Made by a program: the position numbers and the translations under genes
Source of the DNA: Ricinus communis
Taxonomy: Eukaryota; Streptophyta; Magnoliopsida; Malpighiales; Euphorbiaceae
Direction: 5' to 3'
DNA: 64,000 nt
Assembly (NCBI RefSeq): GCF_019578655.1
Contig: NC_063263.1
Coordinates: forward strand, 14,817,001-14,881,000
Notes under the pieces: generated by a model
Databases searched by the model: none
Seen by the model: the letters and a program-made list of their open reading frames with translations, nothing else
Told to the model about the DNA's origin: nothing
Shown: positions 45,351 through 57,208 of the stretch, in pieces
How positions within the stretch are numbered: position 1 is the stretch's first letter
Layout of the letters: each line of letters begins with the position of its first letter

Positions 45351-46870
45351 GAGTGGAGTGTATCCATTGCATATTTGAATCTAATAGAATATAAATGAAT
45401 TGATTAAAGAATCTCTCATAAATAAAATTCCCATGCTATTAAATTGGTTAGCATAATTTGCAGGTGCTCTACTTTCAGTATGTAAAAATAATGTGTTAAC
45501 ATAATTATTTCATGCTGCATTCGATGATGTTTGTGGTTCAACAAGTACCGAAATTAGATTTTTTTTTTTTTTGTATTTAAAATAAAAATTGGCATTATGG
45601 TTAGATAAAATTGTATAACAAAAAAAAAAAAAACTATAGATACAAAGATGAGGATGAGGAGGTGGGTCCCTTGCCGTCAATGGATGTAAGAGATGTAAAT
45701 GTATCGAGTCGAGGAGTTCGAATTCAAATATAACGAATTTCATTTAAGTTTAAATTTATCTCGAATTTAACTTATTAAAATTTATTTAGTAAATTTAACT
45801 TAAATTTTTTACTTATATTGATTTATTCAATAATATAATTTAATTTATTCAATTGAATTGATTAATTTTAAATATTTAATATTTAATAAAAATTAATTAT
45901 AACTTAAATAAAAATAAAAATATTTTTAGACATAGTTTATATAAATTAATAAAGTAACACGAATATCTCCGGTAGTTAGTCTATTTCCATCAGTCGACTG
46001 GTGGGAGCAAGAAGTTTAAGATATGTTTGGTGTTTCTTCCATCAATCATCCGAATCTCGGGCCTGTTCACTTTCACTTGGTCGTCTAATATCTTGAAACC
46101 TCTTTGCTTGCAGGGAAAGTTTTTCCTGGTAAAAGAAATTCTAAATAGAATGGTCAACAAAACCTTCCATATAGATCATCGTGGCATGAACTCATTTCTA
46201 CGTTTCCCCACCCCTGCCCTAAATCCAGCTTTGGTGGTCTTTATGCTCATCTCGAATTTCTTTGTACAGGACACCGAGAGATAGGATCCAATACCAAGAC
46301 TACTTTCTTCTCAGGAAGCGCAGAAAGTCCATTCGGAATTTTTGAAATAGGCATAAGTAGATTCAGAACCGGTTGTTCTAGCTTTCATGCATCCTAGGGT
46401 AAGCTATGTACTAAGACACCTCTTGTCTTTGCTTACCTCAGAGTCGGCCCAAGCGAAGATCGGCATGGGGCCTGTTTGCTTCAAGCTCATCAACATGTCG
46501 GACCACAACCGGGCAGGAACTCTCCATAAAAAAAATATTTCATATTCTTTACGAGCTTAAATATAAAATTATTAATGAGTTAATATGCAGATAGCCTCAT
46601 AAATTTATAAACAAGTTAGCTTGCAAGCTAATAAATCGAGCATTGACAAGTTTGAATTTCAACACTAACGAGCTAAAATAAACTTTTATCAAGTCGAGTT
46701 TTGAATGGTTCATAAGATACTTGTTCATTCACGGTCCTAAATCTGAAAAAGAAAAAAATCTAAGTTTGAATTTCAACACTAACGAGCTAAAATAAACTTT
46801 TAGCAAGTCGAGCTATGAGAGACTTGGTTCATTCATAGTCCTAAATCTGAAGAAAAAAAAAACAAGAAGA
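45351..46870. other. Intergenic region with a GC-richer island and a tandem duplication
   Basis: No gene is recognised. About 45960-46530 is clearly richer in GC than its surroundings and may be organellar (mitochondrial) DNA. About 46648-46752 and 46762-46852 are a tandem duplication of a roughly 100-base unit (AAGTTTGAATTTCAACACTAACGAGC...). The rest is AT-rich. Confidence 0.45.
46648..46855. repeat. Two-copy tandem duplication, about 100 bases
   Basis: TTTGAATTTCAACACTAACG and GGTCCTAAATCTGA occur in both halves, in direct orientation. The second copy directly precedes the start codon of the fifth prolamin-like copy. Confidence 0.8.
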
Positions 46871-46874
46871 AATT

Positions 46875-47352
46875 ATGAAAAAAGTGCTTGTTGTTATGCT
46901 ACCTTTCATTGTTTCTAAAGCATCAACTGCTGACGATGCGCCAACACCACCTGGTCCGCCAAAGGTTTCTATACACCATTGCCATAGGAGGCTGGTCGCA
47001 CACTTCCACCGCTACTTGAAATCGGCAAGCTTCCATCTCCTGATCCTAAGTTACAGAAACGTTCATAGGATTTCAATATTAATCAAGGATGCGGCCAGCA
47101 AAATTAGGACTTCTTCTCTCTCAAATTCAATCTTGATGCTAAATGGTCCCGGTCCATTTAACAAGTAATTGATGATTGTGTTTCAGCTAAGACACAATGG
47201 AATCTGATAAGTGAGATTTCGAGTAAGTGTTTATATAATCTTCTTCTATCCGAAGAAATGATTCATTTTTGCTAACTTTGGTAACCCATTTTTTGTTCTC
47301 TCTTGAAGCAATTTTAGTCAGCAGGATCACCATCTCCTCCATTCGCATGATT
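46875..47352 (+). pseudogene. Prolamin-like gene, broken copy 5
   Basis: Begins with an intact-looking start and signal peptide (MKKVLVVMLPFIVSKASTADDAPTPPGPPK, 46875-46964), then frameshifts. The Cys region is seen as nucleotide similarity (GATTTCAATATTAATCAAGG, TTGATGCTAAATGGTCC, where TGTTGC of the CC pair is now TGGTCC). An insertion of about 80 bases follows GTGTTTCAGCTA (about 47180-47265). It ends at CAGGATCACCATCTCCTCC (about 47330-47348). Confidence 0.85.
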
Positions 47353-48325
47353 AGTTGCATAATGATTTGTTATATCTTTATGTGTAGGTCTTTTGGTTTT
47401 TAGATATTGTTATTTTAGTTATGAATATTTCGTTTTTGGCTCTTCCATCATTCATGTAAATCTGTAGTTTATTTTATCTTATAATTTCTCGTTCATTTTA
47501 TTTATTTACGATTTACATTTGGGTCAATTATAAATAAAAATAAACTCTATTGAAATAAGGTATACATTTTTTAACTCCCACCTTAAGAAAATATCTCTCT
47601 ATATGATAATATTTGTATATATAACTTAAGAATATATATATTATGTTATATTTTATCTTCCTGTAGTATTATTTTGTTTCATGAATCTTATTTGTATAAT
47701 ATTATAAAATATTTATTTATTTTATCTTTGATTTTTATCGTTTCACCAATAAAATTAAATATTAAATCCAAAAAAAAATTTAATAGCCATACTTTCATTA
47801 AATTATATAACACATCACGATATCTTTTTCTTTCCCATTTTGATTTTGGTTTTCGCTACTGGTGTTATCACCCTGCAAAGAGGGGGAACCAACCAAGATG
47901 TATGTCGTCCAACCCAACCTCCTTAGTTATAAATTTTAGTTGATTCAAATATAATACTATAGAAAGATTTTATTATATATAAATGAATTTTAGTTTTAAT
48001 GTTGGGTCGTTCAACCTTTTTGAAATTAAATTCGGGTTTCTGGAGGAAAATGAAATTTAGGATAGAAAAGATGTAAATAATGAGATGGCAGAGTATAATT
48101 ATTGAATTAGACTTAATGATATATTTAACTATAGATCATAAATAGAACTCTTCTAATTATAAATTAGATGTTCAATGTCAATTGCTAATTACAAATTAAA
48201 AGAAGTTTAACAATACAATTGAATCATTAATTAAAGAATCATTCAAATATATTTTAGGTGTATGATATCATATAGATTTATAAAATTAATATTATTTTAA
48301 TTTTAATAATATATTAAAATTAATC

Positions 48326-48373
<48 letters not shown>

Positions 48374-48680
48374 TATATATCAACTAAATATATGATGTTT
48401 ATTTACTAAATATATTACAACTATGAGATTTATATATAATTTTGACTTATATAAATAATTAAAAATTATTTATAAACATTTAAAATAGTACCGATTAATT
48501 GTCTATAATTAAAAATAGACATTATAACAGTATTCTAACAAAACTCCTAATTAAGATGTAATTTTATGTTTCAATGAATAAAAAATTTATTATTCTCGAA
48601 AAAAAAAATCTTCAATTACAAAACAAAATATAAATACATCAAAAAAGGAAATATAAACAAAAGAATTGCCTTAAAAACAT
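47353..48680. other. Intergenic AT-rich region
   Basis: No gene. It contains a long (TA)n tract at 48329-48371. The final 100 bases before 48681 should be the 3' UTR of the minus-strand demethylase gene. Confidence 0.6.
48329..48371. repeat. (TA)n microsatellite
   Basis: An uninterrupted run of about 43 bases of TA dinucleotides. Confidence 0.9.
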
Positions 48681-51600
48681 CTAAGACTTTGAAGAATTCT
48701 TGACCATTTTACTAGGTGGACAGTGGAATCTTTTTGCTAGAGGTTTTGGTGCACCAGTTTTTGCATCCCATCCTCTAACACAGATAAAGCCTGCGAAAAA
48801 AACATAATATCAACAATTAACTCCTCCATCATAAGATTTTAAATCCATTATTAAGAAGTTCATACCTTTCCAAAAATTCTCCTGAATCTCCTTCAATGAA
48901 CATGCTGCCAAAAGAACAGAAGGTTTTCTTTTATGGCCATTTATGTGATTGTTAAATGTTACTGCTCATTTTTAGTAGTAGTAATTTTACCTTTAAATAT
49001 TGCGTTTGGTGATGTACCACAATATACTATCCGCCTCCTTAGATACCATATTGAACTCCTGGGAACAATAATCGCATTGTAACTAGATTCATGGTCTGCA
49101 AATACCTGCGCCAAGTGATAACATGAGTTTGAAGATAGTATTTGGACCAACAAATGGCAAGGAGTTGAATACTTTTGCACAAGTTTTTGTTCAATCATTT
49201 ATTTGCTATACCATTGAGTTTTTTTTACTTCTAATTTGTAGATTTAGGCTTGTCGAATTTGGACATGATCATGTCTGTACAAATTTATTAGGATATATGC
49301 CCATCTGTAATGTGTCCTTCAATGGCTCTTACCTCATTAACTTGAAAATATGTGCCATTGAGTGGAAACCTTCCCCTCATTGCTGTTCTACAGGGTACCT
49401 GTTCATGCATCAAATTATGGTCAGTATTTACATAATTCTTCTGTTTTATTGTCTATGATATTGGTAACAAATGTAGACTCCAGAAATAGTTTTCACTCAC
49501 CAGGATTGTGCCACGGACGGTTTCAGTTCTTTCTTCCCAAATACTTTGACAATAAAAGCATGTCTCATCCTTACAGAGTTCAGCTCCTTGAGAATTGCAT
49601 CTTTTCTCAGGTGGTTGGCAGGAAGCCGGAGATTCACCTGTCATGCAGGAGTACCCACACAAGTAATAATAAGTTAACTACTAAAGAGAATCAAAATAAT
49701 TAAAAGATACCATTAAAAGCTCCAAACTTCTTCCTTTTTCTTTCAGAAAATTAAAGATTGTCTGAATATTTTGGTCGCTGTGTGATTTGACTTCTTATAT
49801 AATACGACCAATTTAACTTCCAGGATCATGTTTTTCTCTATTGTTTACCTGGTGTCCATATAGCTAGCAGGTAAGGCGACTGGTCATTGCGATCTCGTCT
49901 CGGTAGCTGTAATATCAACAATATATATCAAACGTCAGGTTGAAATGCTTAATTGAGAATATATTTTAGTGTTAAAATGAGTGAGAATGAGCCTACTTAC
50001 CCCTATAAGAAGCTCATGATCATCTGGAATTTCATAGCTGCACAAGAGAAAAATCATTTTGCAGGTATTCTCCCTATGCAGTAATATAGTGATCGAATTC
50101 TTTTAATTTAAGTTATTGGATGTTTTTTTTTCTTTTCTTAAACCAGTTAATTAGTTCCTGCTGCCTTACTGAATTCTTTCTTTCTTTCTTCTAGTTGATT
50201 ATACCAATAAGATTTCGCTGAATATGAAAGTATATCTCTGACTTACACTTGATGTTCCGTTCGCAGGCGGCTGATATTCTTCAATTTGCGTACTGGAACT
50301 GAATCAACATTCACAGATAGAGGAACTAAAGCTCTTGACGAACTATCAGTTTGGAGATTATTCCGGTACTCGTCCATAAAGTACTGCACGTTTGCCCTAA
50401 ACGGTTCATTGCTGAGTTGGATGATAGGGATTTCTTCACCGTCATTGATATCGATTCCATTAGCTATCTCGAAATCTTCAATGTCAGCTACAGGTTCTGG
50501 TGATTTTGGTTCTTCGATTAAGGGTTCACAAGACTGAGTTTCAAATTTTGATTCTGAAGCTTTGACATACCCAGAAAGGGACACTGCTGTTGGATTGACA
50601 ATTAAAGCGTCGTTTGCATCCACAGCAGAGCTTTCAAGAGACATGTTAGGAACCTTGGATCTTTCTTCACCTCTCTTTGGTATGCCTGGTAGGCAAAGAT
50701 ATTCACTGCATTCGAATTTCAATTTCTTGCATTAGATTTTGTTCAAAATTATGCACTATTTCCACCTTAAAAGGTTCAAAATGGTGCCAGAGAGACTAGG
50801 ATGTCAACGGGAGAGATTCAAGAAAGCCATGTAATACCCCATTCTCATGGTGCATAAAAAGTTTTCATAATTGCCTATACGATGTTTAAGATATCCAAAA
50901 TTTACTGCATTTCAACTTCTTATATTCATGCATTTGTCATCATTCTGAATTAAAATAATTGAATGGCCCAGGTTCAAACCTTGCAATTGCACTAGCAAGA
51001 TGTCTGCACTCCGCCCTCATTGGACAGACACCGCAATTTGGCTTTAGCTTTGTGCAGAAAACCTGCAAAAAGTGTAAGCCATATTTCCACCATTATAGCT
51101 GTTCTCAATCAGAATCCAAAAGAGATAACAGAGTGTAAAGGCATACCTTCCCAAAGGTTATCATCTGATAGTGCAATTCATACCTGCATTTAAATAATAT
51201 ATGGACCAGTAAATGCTGTATCTTTTCAGCTAACAACTAACTTATAAATATAATGCACAAATGATAAGGAAGATAAGCAGCTCTAGTGTAACTCTGAGAA
51301 AATTACAGTGTTTTCTGGTCAAGCTTGCACAGTCGAGGCCAAAGATATTTTTGAATGGTGTCCATGACTGGGTACCTGTGCAGACCATTATTAGCTTTTT
51401 GACATAGAAAACATGAGAACTGTTGTTTATTGTTAATATGGTACTTGAGGTTTCTTACTCTTCCAAAAGGTGAAGCTGAAGGACTCCAGGGAGTGGTTCC
51501 AAGGGGACCCATCCTAAACGCACTGCTATACGAGCAACATTTGTATCGACCTAGTTCATGAAGTAAATGCAGTGCTAAGTTCATAGGCAAGCATCAATGG

Positions 51601-54600
51601 CAGACAAGTCATCAAAGTATTGGGTTTAGAATTTACTGGGAAGGCATCATGGTAAAGAGTCAAAAGCCGTAAACATTCCACACTTTTCAAGCCCAGCCCT
51701 TCTATCTCCAACAGGTACACCCTACAAGTGGAAGGCAAAAATATCATATGAAGAAAGTTTGCCAACTTTATTACAACATGTATATCATATTTTGGCAATC
51801 TATTAATAATTTGAGCAACATTCCCATGAAAACAAAATGCAGATCTTTCTTACATATCGACCCTCAAGTAAACTTACTTTACATCATCATCTGGCGCATG
51901 TCGTAACCATTCCAGGTCAATGCTTCCATGATAATCCAATATGCGATTGAGAGATTTCTGCAAAATCACAGATCTATACTTGAATTCAAAATATAGTTGC
52001 AATAATTAGGTATGAGATTGCAAATTTTATACCTTGATTTTCCTTGCCATGATATTGTGCTGGCCCCGTGATTTGATGGCATCAGCAATCTCAGTTTCAG
52101 GTGCCTGCCTAACTGCCTCCCAGTCTATAGAATCCGTTGCAGCACTACTTCTCGGTCTGGAATATTTTCTTCCTAAATCATTCCAATAACTCTTCTCCTT
52201 AACAACATTTTTCGTCCCTTTGGTTGTCTTTCTTGTCTCACCAGGAACCAGGCCAGATCTTTTGTTCTTCATGCTAGTGGCAGGAGCAATTGGATTCAAA
52301 GCACTATCTTGCCATACCACTTCTTCAGGCATATTTAATTTCTCGTCATGTAATACACTCTGGGCATCTAGAATGCTTGTTATCCCAACTTCTGCTTGCA
52401 AGCTGCAATCCTGAGGCAGAAAATCCATATCTGGTGATGCTTTCTCTTCAACCACATTCTCAGCTCGATGGTCTTCCATGAGGTGAGAATTATAGCTGTT
52501 GTGGCATGCACTGGAAGAAGAACAAGGCATTTCAAAGGTAGCTTTGAGGCTATTCGACCTCTCTGAACCTGATATTGGATTTCTGCTATCCGACCCTCTT
52601 GATGCATTTTCTGGGTTCTCATGTGTTAGTGCTTTGATTTCTTGTCTATAAGATTGTTTCTGCAAGATGGCATTTCCAATGTCTTTAACATCTACCAAAC
52701 TTATTTCTTCTACAATATCAACTGAAGTTCCTTCTTCAAATTCAGTTATAAAATATCCATTAGCATGCAAATTTTCTGTTGTTCCAGTGCAAACAATATC
52801 ATCTCCAATTGGTTCTTGGCTATTCTTGTAATCCAGCTCATCATCGGATGCTTCTTGATTGCTTTTTGACTGGATTGGATACTTCGAAGCAAGGGACATG
52901 TAAGCAGCACTGTTAGAAGTAGCAGTCAGTTATAAATTTTATATCATATTTTGCTTTTTAATGAATGGCTTATAATTTGATTACCTTGAAAGAAAATCTG
53001 TAACATTCTGAGTTAAGAATACTCCTACCACTGAGTCCACGACTGATCCTTTCCATGGTTTGAACCTTCTATCCCCTGTGAAGGTATGTTAATTTACATA
53101 AAATTATGCATCTTGACAGTCTTTTTTTAAAAAAATAGCTATAGTGAAAACCTAACTCTAGTTGTCAGCTTTTGTTAATTATAAAACTAACAGCATTAAG
53201 TAAGAAAGTACCTAGGATGACATGCATTCGGGAAGTAAATGACTTTATACGGCCATGGAAAATTTCTACTTCCTCTTCCCACTTTTTTTCTCTTTCTTTA
53301 TCTTCCTCTTTTTCACCCAAAACATTATCTATTTTCACCAAAAGATTCCACTGTCTTATTGTCTCCTTGTCCAGAAGGACTTGTGCTGTTAGTTTTTTCT
53401 TTTTATGCTTGTGCAGAACTATAGCACTCGAGCCTCCAATCTTGGTAGAAGAAGGATCCTGATAGGGAACTATAGCACTTGAGCCTTCAATCTTTGTAGG
53501 AGGATCCTGATAGGAAACTATAGCATCTGCATCACATACGTCCAACCTACCTTCACCAATGTCATCAATTAACAAATTCTTATGCTTTCTATTGTTGAAG
53601 CGTTTCTTTGGACCTGCAAAATAGTTTTATTGTCAGCATTTTGATAATTAGGAAATTAGTTTTTTAAAAGAAATTATACTATTTGCTCATAGGACCCAAT
53701 GGATACTAGTTTGAGATATAGCAAATATCTGAAGATCTTCTCTGTATACAATTAATTGAAATTGCATACCAAACTAAACATCAAGTAGGAATTCGATATA
53801 AAGGACAAAATTAAATATTAAATATTAATCCTTAAGAACTAATAGTTAATGTTATCATTATTCTCAAATGATGAATATTTATAAACTTTTTCTCTGATGC
53901 CATATCAGACACAATCAGATTCTCATGGCATTTAATTGCATATATGTTGTGTTGCTATTTTTTTATCATCTAGTACTGTCTGAACATGGATTCAGATTTC
54001 CTTTTTTTCTTTTTAACTGAACAAACCTTAGCAAAACCCATTAGTTTTGAGGAAGTCTTAGCATTTCATGAATTCACTAGTCTTCATTCGCAGTAGTATC
54101 TCTAGACTGCACCCAAGACTCTCCCTAGTGGCTGGTGCAGTAGGTATTCTATAATGAAGGTTAAGCCCATGGTTTTCATGCACAAAAGGAGAAAATATTT
54201 ATACCCCTTTTAGGACAATTAACTCACCAATTTTTCATGCTTATGCAACAAGTCATAAGAATGACTGAGGAATGATACTTACAGGCTAGCACTTAAAGAA
54301 ACATAAAATGCTTACCAGTGAAATCATGAGTTCATGTTGCACGATTAGAGATATTAATCAAATTACTTGATGCCGTGTAAAAAATGATTGAGGATAAAAA
54401 CTATGCACTTGTATGATGTAGATTGACCAAAGGTTTCTTCAAAAACTAATTTAAACTGTCAATACCTAAGTACAAATTTCTGAAAAGGATACCAGAACAT
54501 CAAATCCAAAGGAAAGGAGCAGATTGCAGCCTTAATATGACAAGCAATAATATAAACAACAATTTCTTTCAAAAAGATAATAATATCAATAACAATTAAT

Positions 54601-57195
54601 AAAGCAAGCCATGAGTTACATAAATTGAAAGAACAAAAAGGAATAGCAATAGCAAATACCTAATAAACACTGCTGCTGGTTCTTCAGTTGTGGATTTGGA
54701 GGAGGGGGAGGCATGCCAGGTTGAAAAGGTCCACAACCAGGTGGAGGCATCCCCAGACGAGGAAGCAGCATTCCAGGTCTAGGTGGAGCAGGAAGTCCTC
54801 TCAGTAGACCGACCTGTGACTGCAGAAGCATTCCCACAGGTCTTCGCCCAAACTGCTGCAACAAAGGAGGCATAGGAAAACCCAGACCATATGCAGGCCT
54901 AGCAACAAAATGAGGAGGAGGTGGGTCCCATGCCATCAATGGACAGCCCTGACCAGGTGGCCTAATAACAGGCAGTGGATAACTAGGAGCAGAAAGTTGT
55001 GAGACCCGAGGACACCAGATCTGTGACTGCACCATGCCAAGAGCGAAGCCACCAATACCCCTAATGGGAGGTGCAAGACCAGGCTGATCTTGAACAAGAG
55101 GAGCAGTAGGCATCCCATAGCCAGTAGTTTGTCCAATGCTGAGTCCCGCAACAGAAGTAGCAGAAACAGCTTTGGCATGTGACTCCTCTTCAGCAGGCTG
55201 ACCTTTGATACTCATGTAAGCGAGTTCAAAAGTGCAGCGGTTGAGTAGAGAGTTTAGCTTATGGTTATATATTGGATGTATTCTTTGAACAAGTCCTTTA
55301 CATCTCTTCTTTTTTGGATGAGAATACAAGTCAAGAAACCTTAAAAGAATGGATATTTTTGATTTCGGCTTTCTTCTCATTCTTTTCCGCTTGTATTCTT
55401 TTGGGAAACTTGGTTCTACGTTTTTATTATGAGACGCATTTCGAAGATTCCATGAGAATCTGCTATGGCAGCCAGCACTTCGAAGATTCTTATGGAATCT
55501 GCTATGTTTTATCTCCAGTAGGTTCTGCCCTCTAATTTTCTCAGTACATTGCTCTTTTGACTTCATTTCAAGGCTCAGATCCCAGAATGTCGCCTTGTTA
55601 TCATCACTGCCATGGCTTGCAGCGAGTTCAGACATGGTTGGCAGCATCATTTTGTCATCTCTTTCCTGGTCTCCAATGACAACGTCCAGTTCTCCACTCG
55701 CATTAGGCTGCATAACTTCAATGTAATTTTCTTTACTTGGCTGGTTTACTACACTCAATAATTCTGACCTTGCAGCAACACTTTCAGTATGGTGCTCTGT
55801 TGTTGAGGTTTTCAAGCTCCTCCTAACATACTTACTCTTCTCCTTCTCCTTGGGTTGAGTTTTGGTTACATTCTTCCTCTTCTCCTTTTCTTCAAGTGAA
55901 CTGCTAACTCTTCTTTTTCTACCTGCACCAGCTACTTTGGGCCTATGTCTATGTTTCTTGATTTTGGTTCTCTTCAGTGGCCTTTGATCCACATCTATAC
56001 CATTTCTTGATCTTTTATTGAAATTTTGCTTCAACGATGGAGTTGCTGGCTCTAAGCGCTCACCAGAACAAAGCTTCTCATTTTCCACCGAAGAAATAAA
56101 ATTACCTTGGACATCTTTTTGTCCATCACCTGCATTTGTATTCAATATATGAAACCACTTCTTGTCATGATTGCATAAATTCTCAGATGATCTCATAGCA
56201 TTTAGTTTACTCTAATAAAAAATTAATTATAGATCAACTTGAGCTGTGGATTTTAAACTAATTAATCACATCTCTAATGTTTCCTAGTTGGAAAATAACA
56301 ATCGTAAATAGAATTATAAACTGAAAAAAAGAAAAAAAAGGAAAGAAAATCGGTGTCACTTACACCGAGTTGCATGATAATCTTGGATGTTTGTGTTATT
56401 CTCCTGGTCTAAGCTGAGGGCAAAAGTTGTATCAATCTTCTGGTAAACTGCTCCTTCTGCTGAAGCCCTGGAAAATTCCTGAGAGGAAGACTGGTCTTCG
56501 CTTTGGGTTGTTGCACCTATGCATGGAGGAGCCAGACCAGCATAACTCAAGGGCTCAGTAGAAGGAATACTATCCGATGGTACATTCAAATTACCAAGGC
56601 CTAATGCAGAGAAATCCAATCTTCTAGCCACATTACCAGTACAAGCTTGCCTGTCTTCCAGGCTGTTATTTGTCTTTTCCAAATTAAAGTCTTCTATATC
56701 TGAATCTTCAGGACTACCGACAACAAAAGATGCAGGTTCTCCTTTGTAATCTTCTGATGCTGATTCAGGAATGCCTTCCTCTGAACCTTCAACGTCCTCA
56801 GACCTTGTAAAACCAATATCAACATCTTCCAAGTTACCAGTACTCTTAGCTAAACCTATGACGCCATCAGACGAGCATAAAGGTTCCATGCTCAAAGGTT
56901 TCTGGTCCTTTTGTTCATGGCTTTTGTCTGCGAAAGTCATGGCACCAACGAACAGAATATCGTCGGCTTGAGCCTCTAGTTTAGAAATTACGGCAAGAGA
57001 ACCTGTCGCCGAGTTGCCTTTCTGGCACCGTCTGCTGTAGAACTTAAGCATCCTGGTTGGTGCAGGCTTTGCAGGAGTTTCTGGAACCCAATTATTTTGT
57101 ACCTCAGGCTGTTCCGTTTCCTTCTTATTTTCCATTGTACTGCCGAATTCCATGTCGTCCTCTGATTTTAATTGGTAAATCCTGATATCTGCCAT
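48681..57195 (-). CDS. DML: DEMETER/ROS1-like 5-methylcytosine DNA glycosylase, with an SmB-like insertion
   Basis: Nineteen coding exons (minus): 57195-56366, 56209-54660, 53613-53212, 53075-52985, 52909-52033, 51957-51878, 51721-51637, 51550-51459, 51375-51307, 51183-51147, 51062-50980, 50705-50247, 50037-50001, 49906-49849, 49637-49501, 49398-49333, 49105-48991, 48904-48866, 48790-48681. All junctions keep frame and total 5217 nt (1738 residues). Landmarks: NNWVPETPAKPAP near the start; a basic KKHRPKV domain (about 360); glycosylase part 1 with DRRFKPWKGSVVDSVVGVFL; HhH lysine in GLGLKSVEC (K1289); catalytic D1307 in VDTNVARIAVRLGW; Fe-S cysteines C1374, C1381, C1384, C1390; C-terminal domain with RCNSQ...LCKDETCFYC and VRGTILVPCRTAMRG. 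In the nucleus such enzymes excise 5-methylcytosine and oppose gene silencing. The exon 1/2 junction is the least certain (donor GTGTAAG). Residues about 615-793 are foreign (see the SmB entry). Confidence 0.93.
54661..55195 (-). other. SmB-like C-terminal tail fused inside the demethylase exon
   Basis: About 178 codons, from EEESHAKAVSATSVAG through PTAPLVQDQPGLAPPIRGIGG, LSAPSYPLPVIRPPGQ and PGMPPPPPNPQ, parallel the C-terminal tail of plant spliceosomal protein SmB. There the phrases are EESRAK, PTAPLVQAQPGLAGPVRGVGG, LSAP, VIRPPGQ and a PPPRPGM-rich end. The Sm fold itself (the N-terminal half of SmB) is absent. The segment is in sense, in frame with demethylase sequence on its 5' side, and ends one base past a codon (TTA G|GTATTTGC), in phase with the next demethylase exon. 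It could be a retrocopy or a genomic fragment. Known DME, ROS1 and DML proteins do not have this tail as far as I know. Confidence 0.85.
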
Positions 57196-57208
57196 GGTTG
57201 TTATACTC

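Noticed and set aside
54616..54659. Read-through C-terminus after the SmB-like tail (GICYCYSFLFFQFM then stop)
   Set aside because: The GT donor at 54659 joins in phase to the clear demethylase exon at 53613, so these codons are intronic.
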